This document shows positions 1 to 8,831 of a stretch of 64,000 nucleotides of DNA, in pieces. A model generated the notes under the pieces. It saw nothing but the letters and a program-made list of their open reading frames with translations. It had not been told where the DNA came from and did not search any database. The position numbers were made by a program, and so were the translations under genes. Origin of the DNA: CAVTHK01 sp964552235 (GTDB lineage: Bacteria > Spirochaetota > Spirochaetia > SZUA-6 > CAVTHK01); the NCBI GenBank assembly GCA_964552235.1, contig CAZKGO010000009.1:27872-91871 (forward strand). The letters are read 5' to 3'. Position 1 is the first letter of the stretch, and each line of letters begins with the position of its first letter.

Positions 1-787
1 TGTACTGCTTGCGCCCGCTGGAGGCGCCGCTGTAGCGGCGGTTGGCAAAGGGGCCGGGCTTGAGCAGGTCCTGCCAGTAGACGGCCAGGTTGTCGAACCA
101 CCGGCCGCGGTACAGGTACTCCTGGTAGCTCACCCCGTCGCAGTCGGTGGCGATCGTGAGATCGCCGAACGCGGGGTCGCCGGAGGCGATCGCGTCGGAG
201 TCGAGGCGCAGCAGCGAGAGGCCGCCGTCGCGGCGATAGCGGTTGCGCGCCCCCGAGGCGAGCGGGTTGCGGGCTACGAGGACGACCGTGTAGGCGAGCT
301 GCTCGGAGGTCGTGTTGCGCGCCTCGATCTCGAAGAACGCGGCGGGGATGCCCGAGTCGCGGTCGTTGTGAGGAATGAAGGGGTTAAAGGCCTCGAGGCG
401 CACCTGCCCCGGGAAGCCCTGATCCTCGAACGTCAGCCTGGCCAGCGGATAGGTTCCCGTGAACTCGACGTCGCGGAAGTGCGGAAGCCCCGCGAGCGAG
501 TCCCGCGGCGCGCCGAAGCCGAACCCGCTGTACCGCCCGCCGCCCAGCTCGCCGGTGTAGGGCGGCGCGAGGTCGCCCTGCAGGACGCGCGCGTCGATGA
601 CCCGGCCGTCGCGCTCGGCCCTGATCGCGAAGTGGCTCGGCCCGTTGCGGCTGCCCTTGTTGGGCCTGTTGAAAATCTCCCAGTCGACGAGCGCGCCGTT
701 GCCCGCCAGGCCGATCGAGCCTGTGCCCAGGCCGCCCAGCGGAAAGGAGACCTCCCTGGCGCCGGCCCCGCGATACACGAATGCCAT
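1..787 (-). CDS. GH116-family glycosidase, N-terminal part (cut by window start)
   Basis: This is the N-terminal 262 codons of a second glycoside hydrolase family 116 (DUF608-type) protein; the rest lies beyond base 1. Reading the minus strand from ATG 787 gives 'MAFVYRGAGAREVSFPLGG', then 'GLGTGSIGLAGNGALVDWEI', the typical GH116 N-terminal start in which a glycine-rich turn precedes a beta-sandwich. The start is preceded by GGGAGCAGGC, a fair ribosome binding site. It is divergent from, and related in sequence to, the GH116 gene at 967, with which it shares 'FPLGG(L/I)G(T/A)G'. The 180 bp between them should hold both promoters, but I could not pick out clear boxes. The catalytic domain is outside the window, so activity and specificity cannot be judged. 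Confidence 0.85.
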   Translation of the reverse strand, partial: MAFVYRGAGAREVSFPLGGLGTGSIGLAGNGALVDWEIFNRPNKGSRNGPSHFAIRAERDGRVIDARVLQGDLAPPYTGELGGGRYSGFGFGAPRDSLAGLPHFRDVEFTGTYPLARLTFEDQGFPGQVRLEAFNPFIPHNDRDSGIPAAFFEIEARNTTSEQLAYTVVLVARNPLASGARNRYRRDGGLSLLRLDSDAIASGDPAFGDLTIATDCDGVSYQEYLYRGRWFDNLAVYWQDLLKPGPFANRRYSGASSGRKQY

Positions 788-966
788 GCCTGCTCCCGGC
801 GAACCGTAGCATCGCGCTCAGCGGCCGGTCAAACCGGAGGCCGGCCGCGGCGCCCCGCGGTGCGCAGCCCGCGCAGCGGCGCGGCGCCTCGCCGCCCCGG
901 ACCGCAGCCGGCGCGGCTTGACCGACCGCGCGCCAGACCCTACGCTGGCCGCCAGGAGGAGCAACG

Positions 967-3525
967 ATGGCTGCCGGCAACCACCAGTTCAACGGACCCT
1001 ACACCGGGGACAACCTGACAAAGGTCGCCTTTCCGCTCGGCGGAATCGGCGCGGGCATGCTCTGCTTCGAGGGCTGCGGCGCGCTCTCCCACGTCTCGCT
1101 GCGCGGCAGGCCGGAGATCTACAACGAGCCGCTGGCCTTTTCGGCGCTGTGGGTCGAGGGGCTCGGCGCCCGCGTGCTCGAGGGGCCGGTGCCCGAGTGG
1201 AAGCTGTTCTTTCCCTGGGCCGACAGCCAGCGCCTGTCCAGCGGCAACGGGGGAGGCGGCAAGAGCTACGGCCTGCCCCGTTTTGCCAGGGCGAGCTTTC
1301 TCGCGCGCTTTCCCTTTGCCACGCTGAGCCTCGGCGACTCCTGGCCCCTCGACGTCGAGATCACGGGCTGGAGCCCCTTTGTGCCCGGCGACGCGGACGC
1401 ATCGAGCCTGCCGGTGGCCGGCATCGAGGTGCGCCTGCGCAACCGCAGCAGGAAGACCCTGCGGGCGGTCTACTCGTTCCACTCCCGCAACTTCCTGGCC
1501 ACCGGCGCGGGCGGCGACAGCGTCTCCCGCGTCGCCGGCGGCTTCGTGCTGCGCCAGGCCGGCAGCGACGCCCGGCCGCAGGACGAGGCGGCCTTCGCGG
1601 CCGTGATCGGGGAGCCGGGCGCCCGCGTCGACGCCTCGTGGTTCCGCGGCGGCTGGTGGGACCCGCTCACGATGGTGTGGAAGGCGATCAGCTCGGGCAA
1701 ACCCGAGGACCGCGACCCGCCCCGCGAAGGCGGCCCCAGCCCGGGCGCCAGCACGGCGATCGCCCTGCGCCTCGCCCCCGGCGCCGAGCGCACCGTGCGC
1801 CTCCTGCTCGCCTGGTACGCGCCCAGGACCGACCTTGTCACCGGCAAGGGCGTCGACGACGAGAGGCAGGCCCCCGGCACCTACTCGCCCTGGTACGCCG
1901 CGCGCTTCGGCGGCATCGAGCAGGTGCTCGAGCACTGGAAGAAAGAATACGCAAGGATGAAGGCTGCAAGCGAGACCTTTGCCCGCTGCTTCTATGACAC
2001 GACCCTGCCGCCCGCGGTGGTCGAGGCGATCGCCGCGAACCTCACGATCCTCAAGTCGCCCACGGTGCTGCGCCAGGCCGACGGGAGGCTCTGGTGCTGG
2101 GAAGGCTGCTGCGACAGCAAGGGCTGCTGCCCCGGCAGCTGCACCCACGTGTGGAACTACGCGCAGGCGATCCCGCACCTGTTCCCCGCCCTCGAGCGCA
2201 GCCTGCGGTGGAGCGAGTTCCACGAGGGCCAGGACGACCAGGGACAGCAGTCGTTCCGCGTGCCGCTGCCGATCCGCAAGGCCGTGCAGGAGCGGCCGCC
2301 TGCGGCCGACGGCCAGCTCGGCGGCATCATCAAGGTCTACCGCGACTGGCGTGTGAGCGGCGACACCGACTGGCTGCGCTCGCTGTGGCCCCTGGTCAAG
2401 CGGAGCATCGACTACTGCATCAGCCACTGGGACCCCGATCGCAGCGGGCTGCTCGTCGAGCCCCACCACAACACCTACGACATCGAGTTCTGGGGCGCCG
2501 ACGGGATGTGCGGCAGCTTCTACGCCGCCGCCCTGCGCGCCGCCGCGCTCATGGCCGAGGCCCTCGGCGACGACCCGAGGCCCTATCAGGAGCTCTACGA
2601 GAAGAGCCGCAGCCGCCTCGAGAACGAGCTGTTCGACGGCGAGTACTTCGTGCAGCACGTCCAGTGGAAGGGCCTGCGCGCCGGAGATCCGACCACGTTC
2701 AAGACGCTGGAGCAGACCAGCTACGGCTCGGCCGAGGCGCGGGAGCTGCTCGGCGCCGAAGGGCCGAAGTACCAGTACGGCCCCGGCTGCCTGTCCGACG
2801 GAGTACTCGGCGCCTGGATGGCCGAGGTCTGCGGCGTGGGCGAAGTGCTCGACCGCTCCAAGGTCACCAGCCACCTGGCATCGGTCTACCGCTACAACTT
2901 CCGCCGCAGCCTCGAGGATCACGCCAACCCCCAACGGCCGACCTACGCGGTGGGCGGCGAGCCCGGCCTTCTGCTGTGCTCCTGGCCCAAGGGAGGCAAG
3001 CCTTCGCTGCCGATGGTCTACAGCGACGAGGTGTGGACCGGCATCGAGTACCAGGTCGCCTCGCACCTGATCCTGCGCGGCCGCCTCAGGGAGGGCCTCG
3101 CCATCGTCGAGGCTGCCCGCTGCCGCTACGACGGCAGGACGCGCAACCCCTTCAACGAGTACGAGTGCGGGCACTGGTACGGCCGCGCCCAGGCTTCGTA
3201 CGCGCTGCTGCAGGCCCTCACGGGGGCGCGCTACGACGCCGTCGAGCGGGTGCTCACGATCGCGCCCGCCGCAGCCGGCGACTTCAGGGCGTTCCTCGCC
3301 ACGGCCACCGGCTACGGAACCGTGGGCGTCAAGAGGGGCAAGCCGTTCGTGGAAGTGAAGAGCGGCAGGATCGTTGTGGACCGTATCGACTACAGGCCGG
3401 CTGAGCCGGCGCCGGCGGGCGCCAAGGCGGCCAGGCGCCGGCGGCCGGCCTCCGCGAGGGCGCTCAAGCGGCCGCGCCCAGCGCCAGCGCGGCGTAGCCG
3501 ACGACGCGCGAGCGGCTCCCGGTAA
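967..3525 (+). CDS. GH116-family glycosidase (DUF608, glucosylceramidase-like)
   Basis: An 852-residue retaining glycosidase of family GH116, with an N-terminal beta-sandwich (about 10-330) and a C-terminal (alpha/alpha)6 catalytic domain (about 380-790). By analogy with characterised members the nucleophile is Glu507 in 'HNTYDIEFWGADG' and the acid/base is Asp611 in 'CLSDGVLGAW'. The C-terminal 'YECGHWYGRAQASYALLQAL' is also a family signature. Family members cleave beta-glucosides or beta-xylosides; the substrate here is unknown. There is no signal peptide, so it probably acts in the cytoplasm on imported saccharides. The start is fixed by AGGAGGAGCAACG-ATG. The last ~40 residues are an Arg/Ala/Pro-rich tail that overlaps, antisense, the end of the convergent MEMO1 gene (62 bp); the tail is unlikely to be part of the fold. 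Confidence 0.93.
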   Translation: MAAGNHQFNGPYTGDNLTKVAFPLGGIGAGMLCFEGCGALSHVSLRGRPEIYNEPLAFSALWVEGLGARVLEGPVPEWKLFFPWADSQRLSSGNGGGGKSYGLPRFARASFLARFPFATLSLGDSWPLDVEITGWSPFVPGDADASSLPVAGIEVRLRNRSRKTLRAVYSFHSRNFLATGAGGDSVSRVAGGFVLRQAGSDARPQDEAAFAAVIGEPGARVDASWFRGGWWDPLTMVWKAISSGKPEDRDPPREGGPSPGASTAIALRLAPGAERTVRLLLAWYAPRTDLVTGKGVDDERQAPGTYSPWYAARFGGIEQVLEHWKKEYARMKAASETFARCFYDTTLPPAVVEAIAANLTILKSPTVLRQADGRLWCWEGCCDSKGCCPGSCTHVWNYAQAIPHLFPALERSLRWSEFHEGQDDQGQQSFRVPLPIRKAVQERPPAADGQLGGIIKVYRDWRVSGDTDWLRSLWPLVKRSIDYCISHWDPDRSGLLVEPHHNTYDIEFWGADGMCGSFYAAALRAAALMAEALGDDPRPYQELYEKSRSRLENELFDGEYFVQHVQWKGLRAGDPTTFKTLEQTSYGSAEARELLGAEGPKYQYGPGCLSDGVLGAWMAEVCGVGEVLDRSKVTSHLASVYRYNFRRSLEDHANPQRPTYAVGGEPGLLLCSWPKGGKPSLPMVYSDEVWTGIEYQVASHLILRGRLREGLAIVEAARCRYDGRTRNPFNEYECGHWYGRAQASYALLQALTGARYDAVERVLTIAPAAAGDFRAFLATATGYGTVGVKRGKPFVEVKSGRIVVDRIDYRPAEPAPAGAKAARRRRPASARALKRPRPAPARRSRRRASGSR

Positions 3526-4318
3526 CGTCGCCGGAGCTGCAGGCGGCCAGGAGCACAGGCGGCCGCCCGCCCGCGACTTTCGACAGCAGCAGCAGCGTGG
3601 TCACGGCCGAGGCGCCGCACAGCTCGCAGGGCCCCAGCTGCGCCCGCTCGTGGAAGCGGCTCGGGTCGCCCTCGAGGATCGCGGCCAGGGTGCGCTCGTC
3701 GATGCGCCTGGCGTCGTCGTAAGCGTGGTAGTGCGAGAGGTCGGTGGAGGCGATGTACAGCGCCCGCCTGCCCTCCAGGACCTTGCGCAGCGCTGCGGCC
3801 AGCCGCTGGCATGTCTCGAAGGCGCCGTCGCCTATGAGGATCGGCACGATCGGCACGGCGCCAAGGAGCACCTGAACGAAGGGCAGCTGCATCTCGAGGC
3901 TGTGCTCGCTCTCGTGAGCCTCGGGCCTGAAGCCCACGCAGCGCTCCCCTGATATCAGCCGGGTCACGGTCTCCTGGTCGACGGGCAGGTCGCCCAGCGG
4001 CGTGCGGTAGGAGGAGTAGCGGCCGACCGACGCCCCGCGGAAGTGCAGGTGATGCGAAGGCCCGAGCAGCACCACCGCGTCGAAGCGCTCGCCCTCCACC
4101 ATTCGGTAGCCGGCAGCGGCGACGGCGCCCGAGTACGTGTAGCCCGCGTGGGGTAGGATCAGGCCCCACGGCCGGCCGGCTGCCGGGTCAGGGGCGGGCG
4201 CCTGGCGCAGAAGACGGCGGATTTCGCTCTCCAGCTCCCTGGGTTCGGCCGGGTAAAAGGAACCGGCCACCGAGGGCAGCCGCGTCTCGCAGGATCGGTC
4301 GGGGCTCGGTGTGAACAT
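3464..4318 (-). CDS. MEMO1-family protein (AmmeMemoRadiSam system protein B)
   Basis: A 284-residue MEMO/class III extradiol-dioxygenase-like protein. Family marks visible are 'RLPSVAGSFYPAEPRELE' near the N-terminus, 'LILPHAGYTYSGAVAA', 'VVLLGPSHHLHFRG', 'ESEHSLEMQLPFVQ', 'ASTDLSHYHAYDDA' and 'CELCGASAVTTLL', which carry the conserved histidines and cysteine of the metal-site region. In bacteria it usually sits with an AMMECR1-domain protein and a radical SAM protein, whose joint function is unknown; neither partner is in this window. ATG 4318 was chosen because GGGAGGAG lies just upstream. Its 3' end overlaps the convergent GH116 gene by 62 bp. It is divergent from ftsK, about 100 bp away. 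Confidence 0.9.
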   Translation of the reverse strand: MFTPSPDRSCETRLPSVAGSFYPAEPRELESEIRRLLRQAPAPDPAAGRPWGLILPHAGYTYSGAVAAAGYRMVEGERFDAVVLLGPSHHLHFRGASVGRYSSYRTPLGDLPVDQETVTRLISGERCVGFRPEAHESEHSLEMQLPFVQVLLGAVPIVPILIGDGAFETCQRLAAALRKVLEGRRALYIASTDLSHYHAYDDARRIDERTLAAILEGDPSRFHERAQLGPCELCGASAVTTLLLLSKVAGGRPPVLLAACSSGDVTGSRSRVVGYAALALGAAA

Positions 4319-4420
4319 GACTCCTCCCGCGCCGATTATGACGCCGCCCGCTGCCGCGCTCAAGGCCCGCCTCCTCACACGCCTCCCGCGGCCGGCCGAT
4401 AAGGAAACAGGGAGGGCCTG

Positions 4421-6697
4421 TTGAAGGGCGACGTCCGTACCGCCTCGCTCGCGGCCGCCGTCGGGCTGGCCGCAGCCGGCGGAGTGCTCTGCGTGTCTCT
4501 GGTGGCTCACCTCAGGAGCGCAAGCGTCGATTCCCTGCTCCTCGCTGCGCCCGGGGCCTTTCTGTTCACGGCGTTCCAGGGAGCGGCCTTCTTCGTGCCC
4601 GCCTACCTGCTGGCGTGCGCCGTGATCCTCGCTTCGCGTTCCTTTGACGGCGGTGACCTGCTCGCCCTCACCCTCACGGTCGTACCCTTTCTCACCGCCG
4701 CGCTGGCCCTCAAGACGATCTTCGAGGACGCCGACGCCGCGGCGCCGGCCACCCGGCTGGTGCTCGCCCTCTTTGGCCGCTTTCCCGGCGTGCTGTTCCT
4801 GGGGGCGCTCATGGCACTGGAGCTGCTCGCGATCCGGCGCCTGCGCGCCGCCTGCCTCGCCGCAGGCGGGCGCCCCCGGGCGGGGGAGCGGGAGCGGCTG
4901 TTCCGGCCGGACGTGGAGCAGCGGGTCGGCGACCGCGAGGCGGTGCGCAGCGCCCCTGACCCCGAAGTCGGCTGGAGGGGCCTCGGCCGGTTCGAAACCC
5001 CTCCCGGCCCCGCCCAGGCGCGCGACTGCGCTCCAGGCGCAGGCGACGCGCTCGAGGTCGAGCCGCTCGAGGCCGAGCCGCAGCGCAGGACCACCTTTAC
5101 CCCGATGAGGCTGCTGCCGCCCGACGCCGTGGTGGCCGAGGCGAGCGCCGAGGCGCAGCCGCTGCCGCCCGCCCCGGTCAAGCGCGAACCCGCTGCAGCC
5201 CAGGTCGCGGAGGCCGAGCAGGCCGAAGGGCCGGCCCCGGGCATCACCCTGCCGCCCCCGCGCAAGGGCAAGCGCTTTGGCCACTACTCGGTGCCGCTCA
5301 AGGGCATCCTCATCGACCGCGCCCAGCCGGACGCGACGGCGGTGGACAAGGACTCCCGCGACGCCGGCGCGATCCTGATGCGCACCCTCGAGGAGTTCAG
5401 CATCAACGCCGAGCTCACCGGCATCCGCAAGGGTCCCGTCATCACCATGTTCGAGATCCTGCCGTCGCACGGCGTGAAGCTCTCGAAGATCGTCAACCTC
5501 GCCGACAACATCGCGCTGCGCCTCGCTGCCCCTCGCGTGCGCATCGTCGCCCCGATCCCCGGCAAGCACGCGGTCGGCATCGAGGTGCCGAACAAGCGGC
5601 GCGCCATCGTCTCGTTCCGCGACATCGTGAGCCTCGACCTGTTCAAGGACACCCACCTGGAAATTCCCCTGGCCATCGGCAAGGGCATCTCCGGCGAGGC
5701 TCACATCGTCGACCTCGTCCAGATGCCCCACCTGCTGATCGCGGGGGCCACCGGCAGCGGCAAGAGCGTGTGCGTCAACTCGATCATCGCCAGCATCCTG
5801 TACCGCAGGAGCCCGAACGAGGTAAAGCTGCTGCTGATCGACCCCAAGATCGTCGAGCTCAAGCTCTACAACGACATCCCGCACCTGCTCTCGCCCGTGA
5901 TCACCGAGCCCAAGCGCGCCTACCGGGCGCTGCAGTACTGCATCTACGAGATGGAGCGCCGCTACTCGCTGCTGGACAGCCTCGGCGTGCGCGACATCCG
6001 CTCGTTCAACCGCAAGGTCAGGAAGAACAAGATCGCCACCACTCCCCTTCCCTACATCGTGATCGTGGTCGACGAGTTCGCCGACCTCATGGCCACCATC
6101 GGCAAGGAGATGGAGTCGACGCTGGCCCGCCTCGCCGCCATGTCGCGCGCTGTGGGCATCCACCTGGTGCTGGCCACGCAGCGGCCTTCCGTCGACGTGA
6201 TCACGGGCCTCATCAAGGCGAACATCCCCTCCCGCATCGCCTTTATGGTGGCGAGCAAGATCGACTCGCGGATCATCATCGACACCGTGGGCGCCGACAA
6301 GCTGCTCGGCCAGGGCGACATGCTCTTCACGCCCGCCTGGGACCCGGTGCCCGTGCGCATCCAGGGCGCCTACCTCGGCGAGGAGGAGCTGGAGGCGCTG
6401 ACCGCCCACGTCAAGAGCCTCGGCGAGCCCGAGTACATCGACGAGGCCCTCTTTCTCGACGACGAAGAAGAAGACGTGCCCTTTGACGGCGCCGACGACC
6501 CGCTGATGGACAAGGCGCTGGAGATCGTGGTGACGGCGGGCAAGGCCTCGGCCTCCTACCTGCAGCGGCGGCTTCAGATCGGCTACAACCGCGCCGCCCG
6601 CCTCGTCGAGGCGATGGAGCAGCGGGGCATCGTCGGCCCGGCCCAGGGCAGCAAGCCGCGCGAGATCCTGCACGTGCCCGACCGCGCGCGGGATTGA
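4421..6697 (+). CDS. ftsK: DNA translocase FtsK/SpoIIIE
   Basis: A 758-residue hexameric DNA pump that moves chromosome termini through the division septum. The order is four predicted membrane helices (about residues 5-150), a variable charged linker (150-280), the alpha domain ('GPVITMFEILPSHGVKLSKI'), the RecA-like motor with Walker A 'GATGSGKS' at 442-449 and Walker B 'YIVIVVDEFADLM', and a C-terminal winged-helix gamma domain ('ITASYLQRRLQ'-like 'ASASYLQRRLQIGYNRAARL') for recognising orientation sequences. The length matches SpoIIIE-type proteins (~790) rather than E. coli FtsK (1329). The start is TTG 4421 behind GGGAGG; no better ATG exists upstream of the first membrane helix. Confidence 0.96.
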   Translation: MKGDVRTASLAAAVGLAAAGGVLCVSLVAHLRSASVDSLLLAAPGAFLFTAFQGAAFFVPAYLLACAVILASRSFDGGDLLALTLTVVPFLTAALALKTIFEDADAAAPATRLVLALFGRFPGVLFLGALMALELLAIRRLRAACLAAGGRPRAGERERLFRPDVEQRVGDREAVRSAPDPEVGWRGLGRFETPPGPAQARDCAPGAGDALEVEPLEAEPQRRTTFTPMRLLPPDAVVAEASAEAQPLPPAPVKREPAAAQVAEAEQAEGPAPGITLPPPRKGKRFGHYSVPLKGILIDRAQPDATAVDKDSRDAGAILMRTLEEFSINAELTGIRKGPVITMFEILPSHGVKLSKIVNLADNIALRLAAPRVRIVAPIPGKHAVGIEVPNKRRAIVSFRDIVSLDLFKDTHLEIPLAIGKGISGEAHIVDLVQMPHLLIAGATGSGKSVCVNSIIASILYRRSPNEVKLLLIDPKIVELKLYNDIPHLLSPVITEPKRAYRALQYCIYEMERRYSLLDSLGVRDIRSFNRKVRKNKIATTPLPYIVIVVDEFADLMATIGKEMESTLARLAAMSRAVGIHLVLATQRPSVDVITGLIKANIPSRIAFMVASKIDSRIIIDTVGADKLLGQGDMLFTPAWDPVPVRIQGAYLGEEELEALTAHVKSLGEPEYIDEALFLDDEEEDVPFDGADDPLMDKALEIVVTAGKASASYLQRRLQIGYNRAARLVEAMEQRGIVGPAQGSKPREILHVPDRARD

Positions 6698-6725
6698 CCC
6701 CAACGGCCTCCCTCCACGCCCGGTG

Positions 6726-6756
6726 GGCAGCCGAGGGACGCCTCATCCCGGCTGCC
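6726..6756. terminator. Hairpin between convergent ftsK and URO-D genes
   Basis: GGCAGCCG (6726-6733) and CGGCTGCC (6749-6756) form a perfect 8-bp GC-rich stem with a 15-nt loop in the 160-bp space between two convergent genes. Position suggests a bidirectional terminator. There is no U-tract on the ftsK side (the stem is followed by GCAGAAAAA), so intrinsic termination is doubtful. Confidence 0.35.
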
Positions 6757-6856
6757 GCAGAAAAACGGCCCCTGCCCCGCCGGTCGATCCGGATGCCCGC
6801 GGGCGCGGCTCGGGCTCTTCTGGACCGGGATCGCGGCGAGTGAAAGCGCGGACGCG

Positions 6857-8020
6857 CTACGGCTTTGCGCGCGCCATTTCCGCAAGCCGCCGCCGGTAGT
6901 AGAGGTAGCTCTCCCAGCTCACGTCGGGCGGCACCTGGTGGTCGACCATCGGCACGTATCCGCCGTGCCGGAGCATGGCGGGCACCTGCCGCGCGAGCTC
7001 CGCATCGATGGCTGCCGGGCCGCGGGCGAGGGCCTTCTTGTCTATTCCCCCGAGGATCTGCAGGCGCGGAAAGTCGCGGCGGATCTCGACCACGTCCATG
7101 TTCGCCTGCACCTCAAAGGGGTAGAGCCCGGTCACGCCGCCTTGCATCATCGGCGGGATGAGCTTGCGGCAGTCGCCGTCGGTGTCCACGAGCACGACCT
7201 TGACCCCGTGGCTGCGCGCCACGTCGGTGATGCGGCGGTAGGCGGGCGTGAGGAACTGGCGGAACATCTCGGGACTGATGAGCGGTCCGTTCTTGTACGA
7301 CATGTCCTCCCAGATGTGGATGCAGTCGACCTTGACCTCGGAGAGCACGCGGTCGTAGAGCGCGGTCCACAGGCTCGCGAAGCGATCGACGATCGCGCGC
7401 ACGAGCTCGGGGCGCTCGATGAACGCCACCATGAGCTCGACCTCGCCCATGAGAAAGCGGGGTGAGCCGAAGAACCCGCAGGGATAGCCGCCAAGGGCCA
7501 CCACGCCGTCGTAGGCGTTCAGGCGCCTGACGACCTCAGGCCAGTCGGCGGGAAAGCGGCCGGGTGAGTCGGGGTCGAGGCGCTCGGCCGCAACCTTCTC
7601 CAGGTCCTCCATGGTCGAGACCGGCCACGAGAGGTAGTGCGGGATGCTGTTGCGCGCCCTGGGCATGAGCTTCACGATGCCCATCTCGTCGCGCAGGACC
7701 ACCTGGTCGCCGTGGTCCTCGAGCACCTCCTCCTTGAAGGGCGGCCAGAGGTGGAGCTGCACCGGCACCTTGAGGGTCGGCTTGTCGAGGCCGGCGGCTT
7801 CCAGGACATCGGCGCAGAAGCGGTCGCCGGGCGCGGTCGGGGTGGCAGGGCCGCGGACGGTGTCGCCCCAGGCGGGGTCGCCCTGGACGCCGGAGCGGCG
7901 CGGCATGCCTTCGGCGTACCAGCGCTCGACTGCGCCGCCCCAGAAGCCCTGCTCCCAGAAGAGGGTCCTGTCGGCGGGTTGGAAACCCATGATGGCGTGA
8001 AAGCGCTCCTTGTCGGTCAT
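6857..8020 (-). CDS. Uroporphyrinogen decarboxylase (URO-D) family protein
   Basis: A 387-residue URO-D-superfamily TIM-barrel protein. 'KERFHAIMGFQPADRTLFWE' is the usual N-terminal signature; 'DCIHIWEDMSYKNGPLISPE' and 'VVLVDTDGDCRKLIPPMMQG' are typical of the non-haem branch often annotated as cobalamin methyltransferase-like (MtaA/MtbA relatives). Members of this branch are common next to sugar-degradation genes and mostly uncharacterised, so haem biosynthesis is not implied and no other haem gene is nearby. The open frame extends further upstream to 8383, but the residues before 8020 are low-complexity. ATG 8020 with AGGGGGA upstream and homology starting at 'MTDKERF' is the better start. 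Confidence 0.85.
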   Translation of the reverse strand: MTDKERFHAIMGFQPADRTLFWEQGFWGGAVERWYAEGMPRRSGVQGDPAWGDTVRGPATPTAPGDRFCADVLEAAGLDKPTLKVPVQLHLWPPFKEEVLEDHGDQVVLRDEMGIVKLMPRARNSIPHYLSWPVSTMEDLEKVAAERLDPDSPGRFPADWPEVVRRLNAYDGVVALGGYPCGFFGSPRFLMGEVELMVAFIERPELVRAIVDRFASLWTALYDRVLSEVKVDCIHIWEDMSYKNGPLISPEMFRQFLTPAYRRITDVARSHGVKVVLVDTDGDCRKLIPPMMQGGVTGLYPFEVQANMDVVEIRRDFPRLQILGGIDKKALARGPAAIDAELARQVPAMLRHGGYVPMVDHQVPPDVSWESYLYYRRRLAEMARAKP

Positions 8021-8267
8021 TCGGGGTCCCCCTGGCGCCCGGGCACGGGCGCGGGGCCCATTCTGGCACGACCGGGGCGGCCGGACAACCGCGCTCCGGC
8101 GGCGGAAACGCGGGGCGGCGCGGGCGTCCAGGGCCAGGGCGCCGTGCAGGCGCTTGGGCCCAGCAGGCGAGTCGACATCTCGCGCAGGGAGGGCCGCCAC
8201 GCACCCTGAGACGCTTCTGTAACGGTCGTGGCGCAGGCTTGAGCACGTACGACGAGGAGGTGTCAAC

Positions 8268-8744
8268 ATGAGAAGGTCGCTGTTCGTGCTGGGGGTCGTG
8301 GCAGCGGCGGGACTGTTGCTGGGCGGGTGCGCCACGGTCAAGAGCGTGGACCCGGACCGGTTCCGCGCCGAGGTCGAGGCCATCTACGCGAAATACGCGA
8401 GCTCGGCGATCTCGGGCGACGCGGATCTGTGGCTGACGAACTGGGACGAAGACGGCATCCAGATGCGACGGGATTCGCCGTCGGTGGTGGGCAAGAAGGC
8501 CCTCGAGGAGCGGGTCCGCAAGGCGTGGCCGACCATGACGATGACCATGACGATCAAGGTCGAAGAGGCCGCGGCAGCCGGGGACTGGGGCTACGCCAAG
8601 GGAACCTATCTGCAGACCATCACGCCCAAGGCAGGAGGGCCGACCGCCAAGGTGGACGGCAAGTTCCTCGACATCCTCAAGCGGCAGGCCGACGGCTCCT
8701 GGAAGCTGTACCGCGACTGCTTCAACTCGAACGTGGCGAAGTAG
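8268..8744 (+). CDS. Lipoprotein with SnoaL/DUF4440-like domain
   Basis: A 158-residue exported lipoprotein. A signal peptide ends in the lipobox 'LLLGGC', with Cys21 as the lipidation site. The mature part reads like a DUF4440/SnoaL (NTF2-like) cone: 'VEAIYAKYASSAISGDADLW', 'DEDGIQMRRDSPSVVGKKAL' and a terminal 'KFLDILKRQADGSWKLYRDC'. These small folds bind ligands or act as polyketide-cyclase-like domains; the role here is unknown. The start is set by GAGGAGGTGTCAAC-ATG. A run 'TMTMTMTI' (8535-8558) arises from a short ATGACG/ATGACC tandem repeat. It is followed 87 bp later by a secreted PHP-like gene, possibly cotranscribed. Confidence 0.8.
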   Translation: MRRSLFVLGVVAAAGLLLGGCATVKSVDPDRFRAEVEAIYAKYASSAISGDADLWLTNWDEDGIQMRRDSPSVVGKKALEERVRKAWPTMTMTMTIKVEEAAAAGDWGYAKGTYLQTITPKAGGPTAKVDGKFLDILKRQADGSWKLYRDCFNSNVAK

Positions 8745-8831
8745 GCTGCGAGCGGCTCGACGCGGCCGCCAGGAATTCGCTGGAATCCGCGGCCTCGGCG
8801 AGCGATCTTGGGGACTGAAGGAGGAAACAGC

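Noticed and set aside
940..3174. Long antisense open frame opposite the GH116 gene
   Set aside because: It lacks family motifs and mirrors the GH116 codons; long antisense frames are expected at this GC content.
4984..5005. GGTTCGAAACCCC, resembling a tRNA T-loop
   Set aside because: It lies inside the ftsK linker coding sequence and no cloverleaf arms or anticodon stem can be built around it.
4420..6703. Minus-strand open frame continuous with the MEMO1 gene across ftsK
   Set aside because: The part before ATG 4318 is the antisense of ftsK with no recognisable domain; MEMO1 homology and its ribosome binding site start at 4318.
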